A stretch of 64,000 nucleotides of DNA from Diploptera punctata (GCA_030220185.1 JASPKZ010007288.1:1128001-1192000), one strand, 5' to 3'. Positions 25,063 through 36,230 are shown, counted from the stretch's first letter. The notes: generated by a model from the letters alone, not told the origin. Numbers and translations: made by a program.

Positions 25063-25896
25063 ATATATATGTGTAATTAACGTAAATTTTATACTTTTCT
25101 TGGACATGAACACTTAAAGTGATGTGTGCGATTTTGGAAATTACCGCACATCAGTTCAGGTATTAATCTTAAATTCTGTGTTTTAATAATGGTGAACCAA
25201 TTGTTAAAATTATGTTTAAAGGGATATTTGTTAGTTTCAAGAATTTAACGTCTGTTTAGTGTACTAACCATGTAAAACAAACAAAACAAGTACATAAAGA
25301 GAATCTACTTTACAAAATGCACGAATACAGCATTAACAAATTATCATCTGGTTCAATGTAATATTCTGTATACTAAAGACTGATAATAGATACATACAAT
25401 AGCTGCTGACTGGTTGCAGGCTGTGATACGACTGTCCATCCCCTACAGCCTACCGATCACACACACCGTTCTGAGATGTTACTTGAATTGTTTGCAACTA
25501 ATAAGTCTGATACAGTATTGACAGTTGGAAATCTGCCAGCTCTTGGAATGTCAGCACTTATATATTCTTTACAAAATCGCTGTAGTCTTTTAAACTCACT
25601 CGTAACACTATCACATGTTTAGACCTAAACATATAGATAATACACTCCTGCGTGAAGAAGCTTTGCAGATACCAAGGCATACGTTGCATTCTATAAATGA
25701 AAAAAATAAATGGGCACCAAATTTGAGACACGCCACACTAAATCGAACTCGTGAAACACATCTGATCCAAGGATGATTATTACAATTCTTAACTTGATGA
25801 CCGAATGGGACGTAGTAAATCGGACATTTAGACACGACCACTGATGTAAATCTCAATCACTAAAAAGCAGTAAATTGACAAGACTAATAAATACCC
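25063..25896. other. Non-coding stretch
   Basis: Nothing assignable. The minus frame of 81 codons at 25611-25856 has no motif. Confidence 0.35.
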
Positions 25897-26157
25897 CATC
25901 CATAGTAATTCTGCCCGACGGCAGCTCTTTCACTGCAATCATAGCATTTTCATTCTGTATTTTGCAGCTTTACTAGGGAATTATAGGTGTGGTAGCTTCC
26001 AGTTGCTTTCCACACCGGTGAAGGATGATGATAAGATAAATATGAATGATGATGATTGCGATGACCATATGATTTCGGGGACCGTTTGGGCCTTAAAGTT
26101 TTCCTCACATTTGTCTTACAGGTGAGGAAAAACCCCGATAAAATTCTCACCCAGAAA
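25897..26157 (-). mobile_element. SINE-A copy 4, lacks tRNA head
   Basis: Minus-strand copy from the 3' end (25897) to just inside the body ('TTTTCTGGGTGAGAATTTT' at about 26140). The tRNA-like head is missing, the usual result of incomplete reverse transcription. Confidence 0.85.
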
Positions 26158-26510
26158 ATAAATAAATTATTACTAACAAATCTACCTGATGGAGTGAAAT
26201 GGTTCTTCTCATATATTATAGCTAATCATGTAAGAAAGCTATCTGATGCATAAAAGAAACAGAAAGGTTGAATGTATAGATATTACTTCTTGAACAAAAT
26301 AATTAACGTTATGTTGCCAACTATAATTCATATATTTAACTCCTCGCAACAAACATTTACATACCCTCATTGAGAAGCAATTTTTTGTGGGCACATTGCC
26401 AAAGATAAAACTCCCTTAATTGCGAACAAGTTTCGACCATAATATTCTATCTACACTTCAAAAAGCTTGATTAGTCCATAAACAAATGATTAACTAATTT
26501 AATGAGTATA
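26158..26510. other. Non-coding stretch
   Basis: No feature seen. Confidence 0.4.
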
Positions 26511-28188
26511 CAGGGTACTCTAAAATTCACCTTACAAACTTCTAAGATTTGTAGAGGGACTGGGTTGACAATATCTAGAATTGGAAACCATGTCCGGAAA
26601 CTTACTGTTTCCCTGCTACAGCCGTTTAAGAACATGTTTTTAGCGCGACCACTTTTACAAGTAATTTATTATGAAGTGTGACACAGTACATCACATGTTT
26701 AACATTTTAACTTATTAATAATCAAAGAAACAATATGGAAACTGAATCATTTTTCACAAACACTTTTTTACAGTTTAACTTAAACTGTTTTTGTCCTTTT
26801 GAAATGATGGTTAACATTCAGATCATCTGCAAGTACGGTTCGAAGCGGCGACCAGCAACTTCGTTGAACACATTCTACCTACTCATGATGTTTTGGTAAA
26901 CAATCTATCATACCCGGTGTATATGCAACAATCTCTCCTGCAGCGACCATAACTTGTGGCATTGGTCTGTCTCTACAGGAGTGTTATAAACTAAACTCTC
27001 CATACGGTCCCAGAGGAAGAAGTCCAATGGAGTCTAAACCGATGATCTTGGAGGCCATGTAATTGGACCACCTCGGCCTACCCATCTTTTTTCGAATCGT
27101 TGGTCCAGATGCTCCCGAACATGAAGTGAAAAGTGAAGGGTCCGCCGTCAATTTGAAACCACATGTCTTGTCGGACCTTCAGTGGCACAGTATCCAACAA
27201 CACGCCCCATACTTGTTGTAGGAAGATAAAGTAGATGCGACCTGTTAGCCTGTATGGAAGCATGTACGGTCCAAGCACATGACCACCCAGAATTTCTGCC
27301 CACACATTAATTGAAAATCTGTGTTAAAATCCTTGGACATGCGCGGCATGAGGGTTTTCGTCTGCCATTACATGGCTATTTCGTGAATTGAGTACACAAT
27401 CCCTAGTAGGTCTAATTATACATTCGTTTATGAAGAGAATGTGCCGTGGGAATAGGGGCTCCTTGATGTAGCGGTGCAGAAATCACGTACAGAACTAAAC
27501 TCGTGGAGCAAAATCGGCTGGCAGTAGTGGATGTATATTTTGGAGGTGGTATGCATATAGTTGTTTTTCATGCATAACATTGCAGACTATGCTAGAACCA
27601 AGATCCATTGCACGCGCAATTGCTCATGTTCTCGTTGACGGGGTCCCTTCTACCTGATGCAGTACGGCCTCTTCTAATTCGGGAGTGCGGCGACTCCTTG
27701 GAGCACCACAGCCATTCCTGCTGGCGGGGAAGGTATCCCTTTCTCGAAACCGTTGCGTAGTAATTTGGCGAAAAGAGCATGTGATGGAGTCGGATGTTAT
27801 GGATAACGATGTTGATAAAGGCGGCACTTCAATTTCCTCGACAATTTCAGACAGAAGGATCATGTCGGTGTATTCACCAAAAGTGTAATCAACCATGATA
27901 TTTAACATTGAAAGACACGTGGATGAGGCTCGTACTAGCTCCGAGAGGTAGGATAAAGGTCAATTGACATTACGTGATCCGACGTAAGCGCCCATCGTCA
28001 TGTAATTCTGCAGGCGGACAAATCGCGAAGCTATTACTTGTTGAGACACGTTCAGGTAATGCTTGTTTTCAAACGGCTGTAGCACGGTAACGGTAAGTTT
28101 TCGGATATGGTTTACAATTATAAATATTGTCTATTCAGGCCCCTCTACAAGTCCAAGAAGTTGGTAAGGTAAATTTTAGAGCAGCCTC
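26511..28188 (-). mobile_element. Mariner-like DNA transposon, complete ends
   Basis: Bounded by TA dinucleotides (26509-26510 and 28189-28190). It has imperfect inverted repeats of about 126 bases at 26511-26636 and 28062-28188, both containing 'CTCTAAAATT(C/T)ACCTTAC' outermost and 'CTACAGCCGTTT' innermost. The interior encodes a transposase on the minus strand. Size (1678 bases), TA duplication and protein type fit the IS630/Tc1/mariner superfamily. Confidence 0.88.
26900..27910 (-). pseudogene. Mariner-like transposase, inactivated
   Basis: From the N-terminus: a helix-turn-helix part with 'VDYTFGEYTDMIL', then 'SRNGCGAPRSRRTPELEEAV' (27624-27908). A linker 'MHEKQLYAYHLQ' leads to the catalytic domain with 'ILFINECI' where family members have an aspartate ((F/T)DE), so the first catalytic residue reads Asn. 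Then come 'NSRNSHVMADENPHAA', 'NVWAEILGGHVLGPYMLPYR' and the second Asp in 'MWFQIDGG' (27078-27305). The last block has 'GPITWPPRSS', a stop, and 'TPLDFFLW'. Frameshifts, stops and the lost Asp mean it cannot transpose itself. Confidence 0.85.
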
Positions 28189-28560
28189 TATAACCTTTTA
28201 GATAGGTTGAAACAGGATTTAGGACGGGACAAAATACAATTATTGCTATAGCCTACTATATACGTATGAGGGCATACGCGAAGCCAGCAATAATCGTTAA
28301 TCTAACCTTCCTTACATTACTTCTGTTTAGAAAATAATACAAAATAATGATGACCTTAATTCGGTAATCACTTAACAGAGTAATGTGTACTGCAACTAAA
28401 TGCCAGGAAATCACAATCGGTCATCATAATTCGTTAGAGACTATTAACTACAATTAACCTAAATTTAGTATCGCGGGTATAAATGGCGTTCAAATGTCTT
28501 AATTAAGACAGTAAATATTTAGGAGTATTTATGGAAAAAATTTAGATTAACAAATATTAT
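28189..28560. other. Non-coding stretch
   Basis: No gene or repeat recognised between two transposon remnants. Confidence 0.4.
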
Positions 28561-28586
28561 TATAGGCCCTACAAATATTAAAGTTT

Positions 28587-29189
28587 GTGTTGGTTCTTGC
28601 AAGGAATGTAAATGAGTTCGTTATTGGTGCCGAGGTAACATGTCTATGCCAAAAGAACACGGCAGACGTCCACGATGAAATGACAGGTGAAGTGCATGAA
28701 ACGTTGTTCGCCGAGCAATTGTTGCCCAATGTCCCTGAAGGATCTGTGATAGTATTAGACAATGCCGGCTATCATAGTCGGAAAAGCGATCGTTTGCCTG
28801 CAACTTCCTGGAGAAAATATAAGATTATGGAGTGGCTCAATCAAAAGAAAATCCCTTTTCAAAGTGACACGTTAAAACGAGAACATCTTTTTATTGTGAC
28901 TCAAAACAGAGACACTAATGATAAATGCATAATTGATCAGATGGCTAAATCATCAGGAAAACATGTTCTTCGCTTGCCACCATACCACTGCGAACTTAAT
29001 CCTACCGAAATGGTGTGGGCACACGTGAAGAACTATATACAAATGAAAATCGTCTCATTCATAAAACAAGAAATGAGAGATTTAATTTTGGCTGCATATC
29101 AACACGTCACAGTACACAATTGGGCATACTACTTGGACCATACAAAGAAAATTGAAAGTGATCTCTGGAAAGCAGGCGAGATTCTTTAA
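28587..29189 (+). CDS. DDE-transposase-like protein, 5'-truncated open frame
   Basis: An uninterrupted frame of about 200 codons ends with TAA at 29187-29189. Motifs in order: 'ADVHDEMTGEV' (residues ~30-40), 'VPEGSVIVLDNAGYHS' with the second catalytic Asp (~50-65), a long insert with 'KYKIMEWLNQKKIPF', and 'VLRLPPYHCELNPTEMVWAH' with the catalytic Glu (~140-158). The D-to-E distance is about 80 residues, far more than the 34 of Tc1. I infer an IS630/Tc1-related DDE_3-type nuclease of the long-spacer kind that recurs in insect genomes. The N-terminal DNA-binding region and first Asp are absent, no inverted repeats were found, and the GTG start is an arbitrary frame beginning. It is probably a transposon fragment that has stayed open, not a host gene. 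Confidence 0.65.
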   Translation: MLVLARNVNEFVIGAEVTCLCQKNTADVHDEMTGEVHETLFAEQLLPNVPEGSVIVLDNAGYHSRKSDRLPATSWRKYKIMEWLNQKKIPFQSDTLKREHLFIVTQNRDTNDKCIIDQMAKSSGKHVLRLPPYHCELNPTEMVWAHVKNYIQMKIVSFIKQEMRDLILAAYQHVTVHNWAYYLDHTKKIESDLWKAGEIL

Positions 29190-29541
29190 GGTGACGAGGA
29201 ACTATTTTTGATACATTTGTCATCAACATCATTATTATCATCATCTTCTTCTTCTTCTTTTTCTTCTCTTTCCTCCTTCCATGCATCACCCACTGGTTCC
29301 GATTCGGCTAATCCTGGACCATCCAGAGACACGGAGGAATTTATGGAAGGAATAACACCATTGCCGGAAGATTGTGGACAGGCTTGTTGGTATGTAAAGT
29401 AGGCTTATTTAAAGTATTACTTTCCTAATATTATTATATTCGTCAACAATTTTAAAATTATAGAAGTTTTAATATTATTGTATTCGTTAAAAATGTTAAT
29501 ATTATAAAAATTATTAAATATTTAAATAAATATAACTTCCT
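29190..29541. other. Non-coding, with TTC-rich patch
   Basis: Contains a short (TTC)n-rich patch at 29239-29275 just after the transposase fragment. Otherwise unremarkable. Confidence 0.4.
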
Positions 29542-29552
29542 ATAATAATATA

Positions 29553-29890
29553 TAGCCGAGCGGTTAAGGTAGGAAGCCTTGGCGCCAGAGCTACGGGACT
29601 TGCGCTGGTTCGAGTCTCCGTGGGGGAAGACATTTTCTCATGGTATTTCGGCCAGTATGGGACCGGTGCCCACCCAGCATCGTGAGGCAATTGGGTAGCT
29701 ACAATAAGTAGCGGCTCCAGGTTGAGGAAACCAGCTATAACGGCTGGGGGACTCGACATGCTAACCACATGTCACCCCTACACTGGCTGTTGATCATCTA
29801 CCTCTGTGATTGACACATGTGGATGTGAAGGGCCAGCAGCCGGCTGGTAAAAGGGCAACCGCTGAAAAGTGGAAAGACCCTCAATCGGAA
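29553..29890 (+). mobile_element. SINE-C copy, full length with 11-bp TSD
   Basis: The head resembles a class II tRNA (Leu/Ser type): 'TAGCCGAGCGGTTAAGG', an extended variable region, then B box 'GGTTCGAGTCTCC'. The body includes 'ATTTCGGCCAGTATGGGACC' and 'CCACATGTCACCCCTACACT'. The flanks repeat ATAATAATATA at 29542-29552 and 29891-29901, which fixes the ends. Length is 338 bases. Confidence 0.93.
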
Positions 29891-29901
29891 ATAATAATAT
29901 A

Positions 29902-30095
29902 TTCTTAAACTATTAAAACAAATTATAAGTTAAGAGTGATTATAATTTCTATATTTTTTTATGTACGATATTTCTTTATATAGGCCCATATTATAAATTT
30001 AATAGTTTATAACTTACTTAGCCTATATAATAATTATAATTTATGATAATTTATTAATTAAATAAAAATAAAACTTAGTTTTATTTAATTTTCAT
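29902..30095. other. Short AT-rich non-coding stretch
   Basis: Nothing assignable. Confidence 0.4.
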
Positions 30096-30430
30096 ATTTA
30101 TTATATAATTAGTGACAGTTGTTTCGGTACACTGTACCTTCTTCAGACATGTTAACAAATTATGAATTGTGTTCCAACTGATCTAAGCAACAATACAACA
30201 ATATTTATTTACTTATTTAATTTAACAAAGGGGATTCATTCAAATACAGTTGAGAATTTAACAGTTTGTTACTACTTTTAAATTTATTAATTTCTACAGC
30301 CTCCAAAAGATCTAACTTCTTACCCTTATCAAAAACATGTAAAATTTCAAAATTTAATTTATATTTTTCTCTAGTACTCTAATGTGTGCATTTAAATCTC
30401 GCCGTGAGCATTTTGGCGTTTAATTTGTAG
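30096..30430 (-). pseudogene. Penelope-like element 3' end relic
   Basis: The minus strand has an unbroken run of about 52 codons (30225-30380) reading 'REKYKLNFEILHVFDKGKK', then 'LDLLEAVEINKF' and 'LLNSQLYLNESPLL'. This resembles the carboxyl part of the GIY-YIG endonuclease of Penelope-like retroelements (a LEILH..KG..L..LE..EI pattern). Downstream, 'CATGTCTGAAGAAGGTACAG' is reminiscent of the conserved 'CTGAAGAtGG' segment near Penelope ends. Only the 3' tip is present. Confidence 0.5.
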
Positions 30431-32060
30431 GCTTAAATACTTATATTGTCATTCGATCAGTAGGGCATAAGGTGAACGTATATGATAATAACAAATATAT
30501 CGGACATTTCACGTTTTTTCACTCATGTTTCTTCATTCACGTTTAAGGAGTTTTAAGAGTTTTGACACATCTGTTCCTTGCCTCGCACATCCTTTTCTAT
30601 GCAGTAAATCTGGCATCAGCGCGCTCTATTTAACGTGTACTGTCTTTTAAGGTAGAGACGAAATATAGAAGTGAATTTAACACCCAAACAAATTGACTTC
30701 TCGTGAGTGCTAGAGTGGTTTTAGAGAACGATGCAATTACTTTATTTTACAAATATAACATTAAGAATAAATATTTTTTTCAATTTGCTGATTCATATAA
30801 TCAAGAGGGTACCGTGGTTGTCATTCGTGGTTTAATAACTTTAAATTATTGGGGGTATTGTGGGTCTTATACTTTAATAATTGCTCATGGTCTTTGTTCG
30901 TTTCATCAGGTAGATATCCTAAATTAATTTCACATGTGTTTTCAGAAAAAATTAAAATATTATTTCTTTTTATTGACAATTTATTCTTTATTTCATGCAT
31001 TCTACAATGACATACGTTTCTGCTGTTCTGCTGTAAGATCAAATGGCCCATACTTTTTTCCTTCACGCTTCCATTCGCCCTGACTTACAAATCGTGCCTC
31101 ACCATTCAGATCACCTTCATTGATCATCTGCTCGTTAAGGACTGGCACTCACGATTCGTTTGACTAACTGACTGGCCAGTATACTCACTATAGTATTTCA
31201 CACGTTTAATAAATATTCTGTAATCCTAGAACTGATTACATCTCGAATATAAATCTCGAGAGAGCGATCCCTCCAGAAATTGAATCACAGCTGGCCCTAC
31301 CTACTCATATGTCATCTACTCTTGAATTTCAAAAGGCCACCAACTATGCATCCCATTCTTCTCTGCTCATGTCTGAATTTCTAGATTGTCTCAAGTGTAT
31401 GCCGTCAGATCAACTAGGAAAGCGTAGCTTCGGTGACTAGACTGACTTCTGGCCGGGCGGTTCAGCACCAGCAAGTTGAACTTTTGGAGTTTAGCGAGGT
31501 TGAGTAGTTGGTAGTAGCGCATCTTCCTCCTTTCTCCTAGACCTACCCACATACAGTCCAACTCGAGAAGTTCTTCTGGAATTCAGCAGCAGGTTTCGTC
31601 GGTGTCGTCTCTCTAACCGCGCATTAACAATGTAAATTATCCTTGTGTGATTACTTTATTCTTCTTTACAGTGATTATGCGGATCATTGGTATAAGTCCC
31701 GCGAAGTAAAACAGAGCTTCATGTTCCCCGAAACGTATATCCTGTCGAGAAATATATACTATATAGCGTCACGTATCTATTGGACATACAAACTCAATAT
31801 AGCATCTTACAAAACTCTCGTGAAATACACTCATCAAAATAGGTTACCACGTCCTAAGGCCATCTTCAGGAGAATGTCCTTCTTGGCTTGCATAATGTTC
31901 CCAGACCCGGTTGCGAATTTCGAACTTCCGCAGCGGGGTCCTCTATGCCAATCCTTCTACAACTTCAGCTCGGACGAAAGTCAGCAGGCTTCCTTCTCAG
32001 CTACGCTTTAATGATAGCGATGACGTGTGAGCGACATCTCCACACGCCGGTCTATTTATG
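30431..32060. other. Mostly unassigned; GC-richer part 31250-32060
   Basis: The first 800 bases are AT-rich and unrecognised. From about 31250 the sequence becomes GC-richer, with a 122-codon plus frame at 31643-32011 that matches no family I know. This part is interrupted at TA 32061-32062 by the Tc1 element. It may belong to the same old retroelement as the gag-like segment at 33600-34080. Confidence 0.3.
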
Positions 32061-32062
32061 TA

Positions 32063-33572
32063 CACTGCTCAAAAAAATTAGGGGATATTGTAGAATAACC
32101 TATTAAGACTATGTTTTTTGGAATAGTATTAGATGCAATCACTTTTTATTACTCCAAGATAATGTAAGTAAGAGTTTGCAGTTGTTACGTAACCTCGATA
32201 CCACACCAGAGGGCAGTGTCTGTACTGTTGATGTAAAAGGGAGGTGTGGGGGTGAACGTTTTGTTGCTGTTTTTAAACCCAGTCCAGTTTTCAGTTAGTG
32301 AATGACTTGACTTAGGGATAATGATGCCTCAACAACGTGATTTACCTGAACCAATGGCTTGGAGGGCCATAGGAAGGATGGAAGCTGGTCAGACACAACA
32401 AGAGGTGGCACAAAAAATTGGTGTGTCTCAAAGCGTGATTTCCAGACTTTGGAATCATTTTCAAAGAACATACTGTTCACAGAAGAGCCGGACAAAGTCG
32501 ACCAAGGGCAACAACAGCGAGGGATGTCCGTTACCTCTTGTTAACAGCCCGTCGGAATAGACAGCAGAATGCAACTCAACTGCGAAATACACCTCAAACA
32601 GTTACAGGACGCAGGGTGTCAACTCAAACCGTCCCTAATCGACTGCATGGAAGTGGTCTCTATGCCCGTAGGCCCATGGTGTGTACCAGGTTAACTCCAC
32701 AACACCGTAGAGATCGCAGAAACTGGGCGGAGAAACATCGTGGGTGGAGGCATGCTGAATGGAGATCAGTTCTTTTTTCTGATGAGTCGCGATTCAACGT
32801 GGAATTTGATAGTCGGCGTGTATTCATCTGGAGAGAAAAAGGGACACGAAACAATCCAGCTTTTGTACGTGAAAGATCCCCATATGCTGGCGGTGGATTG
32901 ATGGTGTGGGCAGGAGTCAGTAGTGGTGGACGTACGGACCTCTACGTCATCCAAGGAGGTATTTTGTCTGCGGTAAGGTATAGAGATGAGATTCTCCGAC
33001 CTTTTGTCGTGCCTTATGCTGGTGCCATAGGTGATTTTTTTCTTTTTATGGACGATAATGCACGACGCCACAGAGCTGGCTTGGTGGACGACATGCTGGA
33101 AGTGGAGGGTATCGAGCGTATGCAATGGCCAGCTTCCTCCCAGGACTTAAATCCGATTGAGCATGTGTGGGATGCATTAGGCAGGCGCATTGCAGGCAGA
33201 CCAGCACCTCCCACAACTGTTCCAGAGCTGCACATTGCTCTTATGGAAGAGTGGCCACGTATCCCCCAAGAACTCATTGCTAACCTCATTGCATCAATGC
33301 CACACAGGTGTGAGGCAGTGCTGGCCGTTCGAGGAGACCATACACCATACTAAAGAAACATTTTCACCCATGTTAATGTTGCTTTGTTTGTTTGCCATAT
33401 TCCTAATCAGGATCTCTTTGACATCTGGTGTGGTACAGAGGTTACGTAATAACTTGAAACTCTTGTTTACATTCTTTTGGAGTAATAGAAAGTGATTGCA
33501 TGTAATACCGTTCCTAAAAATATTAGTCTTAATAGGTTATTCTACAATATCCCCTAATTTTTTTGAGCAGTG
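32063..33572 (+). mobile_element. Tc1-like DNA transposon with long TIRs
   Basis: 1510 bases flanked by TA duplications (32061-32062 and 33573-33574). The outer ~48 bases of the two ends are identical inverted repeats beginning 'CACTGCTCAAAAAAATTAGG'. Imperfect inverted repetition continues to about 150 bases (left 32063-32210, right 33423-33572). One transposase gene lies between. Near-perfect ends and a nearly open frame mark this as the youngest DNA transposon in the window. Confidence 0.96.
32321..33353 (+). pseudogene. Tc1 (DD34E) transposase with one frameshift
   Basis: The start at 32321 (MMPQQRD...) opens a helix-turn-helix: 'EAGQTQQEVAQKIGVSQSVI', residues ~22-41. The frame shifts by one near 32465-32475, and the protein resumes in the second frame with 'HRRAGQSRPRATTA', a GRPR-type linker. 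The catalytic domain has D1 in 'LFSDESRFN', D2 in 'FMDDNARRH' and E in 'QDLNPIEHVWD'. Exactly 34 residues separate the second Asp and the Glu (DD34E, classical Tc1). The frame ends at 33351-33353 (TAA). All three catalytic residues are intact, and the frameshift is the only obvious lesion. Total length of about 340 residues is normal for the family. Confidence 0.93.
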
Positions 33573-33599
33573 TATTTCCGTTGTAGACCTATGGTGAGT

Positions 33600-34090
33600 G
33601 TCTCGCGTCAGATGCCCTACTTCTCCACAAACGCATGAGGCCGGTCTTCTTATACGCGACACTAGCGTGATTATCGTCGCCCCTCGAGTCAACTGTGGTC
33701 AGGCAATGTAAAAGAGACGGCATTAGCTGTTCCTGATAGCGTGAATTGTCCTTGGCCGTATCCAGTTTGAAAACCGCATTAAAGCATCGCGATGTTCCGC
33801 CAGTATCAAGTGTTGTTTTACATCACGTCCCAAAGATCGCATACAAACAGTAGCGCCGCCTCTTTGTTGAGGAATATTTCTGGGAGAACTATGACCTTGT
33901 GTACCAGCTTCTCTATTGCCATGGCGTATTCTTGAGGGGAATCCCCGGTGCGCTGGACACGAGTCTTTAGTTGGGTCCTACAAGCGGCGATGAAATGATG
34001 ATCCTAGAAACGATTATCTAGAGTCTCTTCGATGTTCTATTTGAGCCCCCGCCCCCCGATGGAAGGCACCATCGAATCTCGGCGGCTGGA
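33600..34090 (-). pseudogene. Possible Gypsy-like gag relic
   Basis: Minus-strand translation gives 'TRVQRTGDSPQEYAMAIEKL' then 'VHKVIVLPEIFLNKEAALLF' before a stop. This resembles capsid regions of insect LTR retrotransposon gag (an R.Q..GDS.QE.A..IE.L pattern). The rest of the block is in several frames with stops. The assignment rests on one segment and is weak. Confidence 0.33.
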
Positions 34091-34395
34091 TAATGAACAG
34101 AGATAATAAGTTGCGTCGTCTTTTTTTCGAGGTTTTTGTATTATGAGCGCAGAAGTTCTAAAATTGGTACTTGAAGATATGCCACAAGGTCGAACAATAG
34201 AATTTTGTATTCTTGATTTCAGCGGATCAGCAATGATTGCCTTTAGACAATTGAATACCTGATGTAAGTATTAAACAATCCGATGTATTCTCAAGAGGGC
34301 GGCGAATTAACTGAAAATGGTGTTTTGCTATCGGTCTAATATATGTTTTATCTCGTCTATAACATCACGTACTGCGCCATTAGTCTGGAAATGTC
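34091..34395. other. Non-coding stretch
   Basis: No feature recognised. Confidence 0.35.
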
Positions 34396-35045
34396 ATCAC
34401 CGTCATCAAAATCAACAAGGATTAAGTCCAATGGCCTGTTCCGATCTCATTATAAGTTGAATAGGTCCTTCCGTCTCTTCAATAGTCTTCCCAACATTCT
34501 TCTCCCTTTTGGTTTATAATTATACATCCTTCATGGTATGCGCTTTCAATTCATTCGTAATAAGTGCTGAAGATAAGCATTTTGAATAATATTTTATTCT
34601 TTCTCAGAGATTAAATATAATAAGTTCTGTTCTTATATCTTAGTTTTTCTTTTTATCTGGTTCTTTGGTATCCTGCTATTGCTCTCAATAAATTCATTTC
34701 AGCAGCCTCTATTTGTTTACTATCTGCCTTTGTTCATGTCCAGGTTTCACATCCATAGATAAAAGACGGAACTGCCAATACTTTGTAAAATTTCTAAATA
34801 GTTAATTTCTAGTCTTATTCAATGAAATGCGTTTAATTGTGCCACATAGATAATCGAATCGTTGTATTTTAGTGTGTTTATCTAAATTACTGTCATTGCC
34901 TAAATGACGTCCCAAATAAATATAATTCCGAAATTGGTCTATAATTACTTTGTTTATCATTATTTTTGTTATTATTGCACATTTTCTTTCAGAGTTAATA
35001 TTATTGTTTAAGATGTAGATATTCTTAAATTGTCCCTCCATTGTT
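34396..35045 (-). pseudogene. LINE-2fam C-terminal fragment
   Basis: The minus strand encodes 'FRNYIYLGRHLGND' (34802-35041, the YLG thumb motif), 'DYLCGTIKR', then 'VLAVPSFIYGCETWT' and 'IEAAEMNLLRAIAGYQ' after a frame change. The basic tail 'KPKGRRMLGRLLKRR' comes last. The 3' end near 34400 has a GAT-rich tail. It is 5'-truncated and dead. Confidence 0.75.
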
Positions 35046-35358
35046 TCTTTACGTTGTCGTGGTGGAGTGGCTTGCGTGCTTAAATGATCTTGAGAGCTAT
35101 GCCGATGGTAGCATTGCTGCCGATAGGGTTACCCATGCCGGACTGATCTAAGGCGATAAGCCAGACGAATAAAGTAGCTTGGCCGAAAGAGTGATGATCT
35201 TTAACTGTAAAAATACAACCGTCAAGAAATGCGGACATGGGTTCAACGGGGGTAAAATTTTCCGGAGGTCAAATAGTCCCCCATTCGGTTCTCCGGGCGG
35301 AGACTACTTCAGTGAACTCACGCCAAAGGCTCAAACACAGGGGACATGTTCCTATGAA

Positions 35359-36220
35359 CATGTAATGTTAGGACTTTATACAATAGTGGGGCACTAGAGA
35401 TATTAAGGCGGGAATTAGATAAATCGCCCTTGGATACAGTTCGCTTTACAGGAAGTTAGGTGGCCAGGAGAAGGTATTCAGGAATCAGGAAGTTTTGCAT
35501 TATAGTACGGGGGTGGAGAAAGACCTGCATGTGGAACGGGTTTTTTTAGTAAGAAGGAGGATCCTATCCGCTATCCGAGATATTAAGTTTGTTAGTGATA
35601 GGGTATCATATATAATTCTAAAGGGTAAACATAACGATTTTATAATTGTAAATGTAAATGCCCCACAAATGATAAAGACGACAAGATTAAGTAGGTATTA
35701 GTTCTATTAAGAATTAGAATGCTTATTTGATAGCCTTTCACGATATCATATGAAAATTATCTTAGGAGATTTTAATGCTAAAGTGGGGCGGGAAGATATA
35801 TTAAAAACAACAATAGTCAAATTTAGTCTTTATGAAGATAGTAACGCCAACGGGATTAGATTAGTCACATTTGCCACATCAAACAATCTCATTGTTAAGA
35901 GCAGAACATTTCAGCATAAGGATATTCTATAAATACACCTGGACGTCTCCAGATGGAGAAAATCGGAACCAGATAGATCATGTATTAACGTATAAACGCT
36001 GGCACAGTAGCATCATCGATATTAGATCAGTTAGAGGGACAGACTGCAATTGGGATCATCATCTGGTCAGAGTGAAAATCAGACAACGGCTATCTCTTAT
36101 GAGACGAACAAGTGCTAAAGATATTTCTGTAAAATTTGAATTAAAAAACTTGAAAAATGATGAACTGCGGCAAGAATATCAAATCAAAATTGCTAATAGA
36201 TTTGAAGTACTGGAATCTTA
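35359..36220 (+). pseudogene. LINE-1fam apurinic-type endonuclease domain
   Basis: Starts with 'NVRTLYNSGALEILRRELD', where the N is the conserved EN residue. Then come 'RILSAIRDIKFVSDRVSYII' (35495-35701), the metal-binding 'KIILGDFNAKVGRED' (35750), 'FQHKDI..YTWTSPDGENRNQIDHVL', and the final catalytic His block 'RGTDCNWDHHLVRVKI' (35871-36221). In this copy SDH/TDH reads 'WDHH'. The domain nicks target DNA for target-primed reverse transcription. It is spread over several frames, so not translatable as is. Confidence 0.88.
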
Positions 36221-36230
36221 AGATGGCAAT

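Noticed and set aside
31643..32011. 122-codon plus frame as a host exon
   Set aside because: No family resemblance, and it lies in a repeat-like GC-richer block cut by a transposon. Retained only as unassigned sequence.
32766..33289. Two minus-strand frames (119 and 91 codons)
   Set aside because: They are antisense shadows of the Tc1 transposase.
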